Notes under the pieces: model-generated | Database searches by the model: none | Told to the model about the DNA's origin: nothing | Seen by the model: only the letters and a program-made list of their open reading frames with translations | Shown here: positions 60,255 through 64,000 of the stretch, in pieces | Layout: each line of letters starts with the position of its first letter | Position numbering within the stretch: the stretch's first letter is position 1 | Made by a program: the position numbers and the translations under genes | From: Clitopilus passeckerianus | Lineage: Eukaryota; Basidiomycota; Agaricomycetes; Agaricales; Entolomataceae | NCBI GenBank assembly: GCA_944990035.1 | Contig: CALYLX010000055.1 | Span: forward strand, 124,001 to 188,000 | Length of the DNA: 64,000 nt | Reading direction: 5' to 3'

Positions 60255-62627
60255 TTATCTCCCTTGATTCGTCACCTTCCCTACCATATTTCCTTGCGCT
60301 GCACCAGCACCATTGGTCATATTCTGCGGCATTCCCTGTACTGGCGTACCCCGCCCCATACCTTGTCCCTGCTGAGCAGCTGCCTGTTGCGTGGCATGTA
60401 CCCAATACCGCTGAGCAGCCTGCATCTGTTGCTGATATTGCTGCTGAATCGATATCGCGTTCCCTGCTGCCGGATTGATACCATAACCATACATCATCTG
60501 CTGATGGTGATACATCTGCGCCTGGAGTTGCTGTTGAGTCGGTGGCTGCTGCTGACTTCCATCGGCATTCGTACCCGCCTGCTGGGCGGAGGCGGCAGCA
60601 GCAAGGGCGGCGGCGGCGGCGGCGGCTTGTTGGGCATGCTGCGCCTGCTGCTGAGCCTGTTGGCCGACGGCTGCCATACCGGCAAGCTGAGGAGGAATGT
60701 TGCCTGCTGCTCCACCCCTCGGAAGGGCCAGATTGTACTGGGCAGCGAATGCCATTTGTGCTGCCGTGAACTGAGGTTGCTGTTGCTGAGGATGCTGGCC
60801 CTGCTGTCCCTGCTGCTGCTGCTGAGGTTGCTGTTGCCCGGGAAGCTGGTTTGTGGCAGGCATGGGAGACCTCGAGGCTATAGCTTGATTCGCTACCATT
60901 GGACTCGCTCGTGCTGGAGATGGCGAAGAGTGGGCAGTCGCGGCTGTAGCATTGACGGGTTTATTCTGGGCATTGACGCCGGGAGTCGCTCGGCCCCCTG
61001 CAGCAGCAGCTTTCTGCTGGTTCTGTATCTGTTGTTGTTGTATGAGATGCTGCTGCTGTCGCATGAAGAGCATTTGTGCTTGATTCATTGCAGCCTGCTG
61101 TTGTTGGTTAGTCATCTGTTGACCAGGTTGACCCGCAGGCTGGGTGGAGTTGGTCGCAGAAATGGGCTGAGGTTTAGCAACAGCGGATCCTACTCTGTTG
61201 GGTAGCAAGTACTGGCCATTCGCCATAGCTTGTTGGATAGCAGCATGGGGTATTGGCTGTGGCTGTGGCGTTGGCTGTGGCGCAGGAGTAGTAGCAGGTG
61301 GGCGAGGAGACGGTGCAACAGCCTGTCTCAGACCAGCTGGAGTCCCTGCACGCTTTGCGGCTTCTGATGCAGCCTGGAAGGTCGGGTACACCACAGGTTG
61401 CATAGGGGAATGAGCCGTTGGGGCGGGAGATGGATTAGTTCGATTATGAGCATGTGTATTGACGAACTGGTGAGTGGCGGGTAAAGGCGTAGGTGCAGGA
61501 GCAGGAGTTTGTGATCCAGTCCGTTGGACAAAACCAGGACCTGCGAACGGCATCTGGGGTGTACCGTTTGCTTTCTTCTTATCGTCGACTTCAATGGGCG
61601 AGCCAGCATGGGAAGCTGTAACAGACGGAGTCGGAGGCTTCTGAGGTGAAGCACTTGCCCTAGCAGCGACAGCAGTAGGGTTAGCCATGTAAGTGTTTGC
61701 AGCAGCAGGTGGTGGTAGCTGAGGGGGTGCAGTCGCGTTGGCTGCTTGCTTCGCACGGTAGGTCTGCATGAAGTCTAGGATACTATATCTTTGGGTAGAT
61801 TAGTACTAGTCGGGATATAGATGAGGGATGAACGAACTTCGGCGTAATTGTCCGTGTCTGGCGAGGATTGAGGAATGCCATGATCTTGGCTCTGCGGGCC
61901 TTCTCAGACTCATCCTCGCCTGCATCCATGGCAGAGGCCTTTCTCTTCAAAGATATAGGTACTGTTGGCGTTGACACCCTGAGGATGTGATTGGCAACTC
62001 TTGCAAGATGGGGATCAGGTTCCAAACATAGAGGCGGAGTGGTTGCAAGCTGTGGCAAATGAATATATGATACTTCATAACTCCAGAGTACGTACCAAGA
62101 TTCGAGCCTCAACATCAATGGAATCCACATCAGTCCAAATAGCACCGTTTTTCTGGTTCAGTGAACATATGTCTGCCCAAAGAGTTTCCGTATTCGGGTG
62201 AAGAACAACGCGGGTACGTTCAGGCTTCTCTGGCGTCGGTTGGCTAGGTCTTTGTGGCCTGTAGTCCAAGAGTTCCACAATCATACATCCTGAAGACTTT
62301 CCTTTAGCTTATGGTTTGAACTGGAGAAATCCGAAGCCATACCGTCATAGAAAGGAACCTTAGCCGCCTCGAACAAATCCAGAAAGTCCACAGGTATTCG
62401 ATGCGCTCGGACATCATCCAGCAAAGACTGTTGCACCAGAGCGTTAGGTGGTTGTTTGCGAGGTCACTTACGGTAATACTAACCGCGATTTGGTTGTTAT
62501 ACAGGAACTTCGAGCCATTGTTCAGAGTCCAGTATTCCATGTGAAGATGTACGGTAAACGATGGTGGCTTCGTTTCCGTCCGTTCTAGTAGGTCTTCCAC
62601 ATATCTTGTCCGGTTGTAGCTGGCCAT
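60255..62627 (-). CDS. SPT20: Spt20 subunit of the SAGA coactivator
   Basis: SAGA acetylates and deubiquitinates histones; Spt20 holds the complex together. From ATG 62627 about five exons join. The first ends after NQIAVSIT and joins LLDDVRAHRIPVDFLDLFEA. The Spt20 core follows: KVPFYDGCMIVELLDYRP, then HPNTETLWADICSLNQKNGA, EARIL, LATTPPLCLEPDPHLARVAN and ISLKRKASAMD with KARRAKIMAFLNPR. After FMQTYRAKQ the rest (about 490 residues) is a Gln/Pro/Ala-rich disordered tail with poly-Gln and poly-Ala runs, ending KVTNQGR. The core order and the KRKASAMD block make the family call firm. Exon borders in the middle are approximate. Confidence 0.9.
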
Positions 62628-62780
62628 GTTAAGGCCAAACTTGGTCTAGCAATGTCGTTGTCGTCGCCGGCGTCTACCTCGACCTCGCCAATGTAGGCGC
62701 AGTTTAAGGTATTTGCTGACATAAGACGCGAGTAATGGGCTTGCAGTCACGTGCGGAAAACTTTGATAATTCGTGATAAA
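62628..62780. promoter_or_regulatory. Compact divergent promoter between SPT20 and HGH1
   Basis: Only 153 bases separate the two start codons, so both genes must be driven from this stretch. It contains no obvious TATA box. A shared bidirectional promoter is likely. Confidence 0.6.
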
Positions 62781-64000
62781 ATGGACGCTCAACTGCGAGA
62801 GGTCAGTACAGTGCTCGTCGTCGTCGGGAGCAATGCTGAAAGTTCACGAATACACAGCTCGTACAGTTTCTGAGGGATAAGAACCCGCAAGTCAGGCAGA
62901 TTGCTCTGGAGAACCTGCTTTCGCAGACACCGCCAGGTTCACCACATCGCAGGATATTCTTCACTGGGCTGCAAGGCAGTGGTCTGCAGGCCAAGAACAG
63001 TGAACCGGAAGTTATAAAGACCATCAAGCTGCTATGCAGAGATACGCTGGTGAGCACGATCTGTCTAAAGGAAGCCGTTCATACCAATAACTCGGCGGCA
63101 GGCTATCGCACATGATGCATTCCGAGCCCTTGTAAATCTCTCGGATTCGCCCCTTCTTCAGGGTTCATTATCAGAGCCGGAATTCCTGAGGTTTCTACTA
63201 GCTTATATCTTGGTGCGTCCATGTATCCCCGAAGGCGTCCAGCATAACCTATATTACCCAGAATCCGCAATCAATCCTTGCAGATCTTGCTTCAATGATC
63301 CTTTCAAATCTCACCTCTTCTGCTCCGGCCTGCTCAGCCATTCTATCAGCCAAAGTCAGCGTGATCCCTACCCCTGGGTCTGCAAGCCCATTTTATGCCA
63401 CGCAAGCCCGATGTGCCACTAGTCCTCCCCCAGATCCGTATCCTACAGGGGAAGCCAAGGAAGTACTGGCACTGCCGCTTCTCGTTGACGCATTCTCTCA
63501 AGGTGTCCAAGTGGATGAATCTGCTGATATAACTAAGCGGACCCGGAAAGCAAATCTCCATTTCCTCGCCAGTGTTTTTGCAAACATTAGTTCGGTGAGC
63601 CATCAGGATTTATGCCTATTCTCCGCTAATGTCAATCGGATTCCAGGCGCCCACAGGACGCAATTTCTTCTTGACACCTTATCCTGTCGATTTCTTGAAA
63701 CCGGAAGAAAACTTCGAATTCCCCTTGGCCAAGATCGTCGCCTTCACCGAGCACAAAGACACGATAAGAAGAGGAGGTGTTGCATCAACAATCAAGTACA
63801 TAACTTTCTCTCAAACTGCGCACAATCTTCTGACGGATGAACGCCCAGGAACTGTGCATTCTACGCTGCTGGACATAAGGCTATAGTTTCACCGGAAACC
63901 GAGAACGTGACTGTCCCATTGTCGACCCATGCGGCACCTGGAATCAATGCACTGCCGTACATCCTACTTCCTTTAGCAGGTCCAGAGGAGTTTGATCTGG
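62781..64000 (+). CDS. HGH1: HGH1-like eEF2 folding chaperone, 3' end beyond the window
   Basis: Hgh1 is an armadillo-repeat protein that helps fold translation elongation factor eEF2 with TRiC. The first exon (62781-62801) encodes MDAQLRE; the donor is GTCAGT, and splicing gives LVQFLRDKNPQVRQIALENL. Further family blocks: HRRIFFTGLQGSGLQ, IKLLCRDTL, AIAHDAFRALVNLSDSPLL, SILADLASMILSNLTS, EVLALPLLVDAFSQGVQ, RKANLHFLASVFANISS, GRNFFLTPYPVDFLKPE, then FTEHKDTIRRGGVASTIK and NCAFYAAGHKAIVSPETENV, ending at the window edge in LPYILLPLAGPEEFDL. At least six exons are visible. The missing end should contain the last repeats. Confidence 0.93.

Noticed and set aside
60264..61205. 313-codon plus-strand Leu-rich frame over SPT20
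   Set aside because: It is the antisense of the poly-Gln tail; its Leu/Cys runs come from CTG/TGC repeats.

Overview
The window is nuclear DNA from a filamentous basidiomycete, most likely an Agaricomycete. Genes are compact and intron-rich. Introns are mostly 50-60 nt with GT-AG ends, and several donors read GTCAGY. Long low-complexity tails are common, intergenic gaps are short, and there is an expanded family of decaying F-box genes. There is no operon structure, plasmid, phage or CRISPR array. Function calls rest on motif recognition and on splicing read from the sequence. No database search was run.

Left part (1-19.6 kb): a KAT14-type GNAT acetyltransferase cut by the window edge, an unknown protein, an F-box/LRR-like gene, a long RTC4-domain gene, an intron-containing tRNA-Lys(CTT) beside TPT1 (the enzyme that finishes tRNA splicing), a dienelactone hydrolase-family gene, a Kelch protein with a MYND-like zinc finger, a second F-box gene and the ER-junction protein lunapark.

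Middle (19.6-45 kb): a 3.6-kb gene-free, GATA-site-rich interval leads into a two-finger GATA factor of the SRE1/URBS1 iron-regulator type. Then come a tandem F-box pair (first copy dead, second intact), the ER translocon subunit SEC72, a secreted ADP-ribosyl-cyclase-like gene carrying a frameshift, another F-box gene split by one stop codon, an AT-rich repeat patch, a secreted Asn/Gly-rich protein, an MFS transporter, a second intron-containing tRNA-Lys(CTT) and an APH-type kinase-like gene.

Right part (45-64 kb): a large low-complexity protein with a CxxC motif, the DEAD-box helicase DED1, a degenerate tandem repeat, a second GATA factor with an 18-residue (WC-2/plant-type) finger, the SAGA subunit SPT20, and, divergently from it, the start of HGH1 (cut by the right edge).

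Most genes are unrelated housekeeping neighbours. Links worth noting are tRNA splicing (tRNA-Lys plus TPT1), chromatin and transcription (KAT14, SPT20, two GATA factors), the ER (lunapark, SEC72), and translation (DED1, HGH1). The most interesting points are the intron design and self-site enrichment of the SRE1-like gene and the three damaged genes at 27-36 kb.
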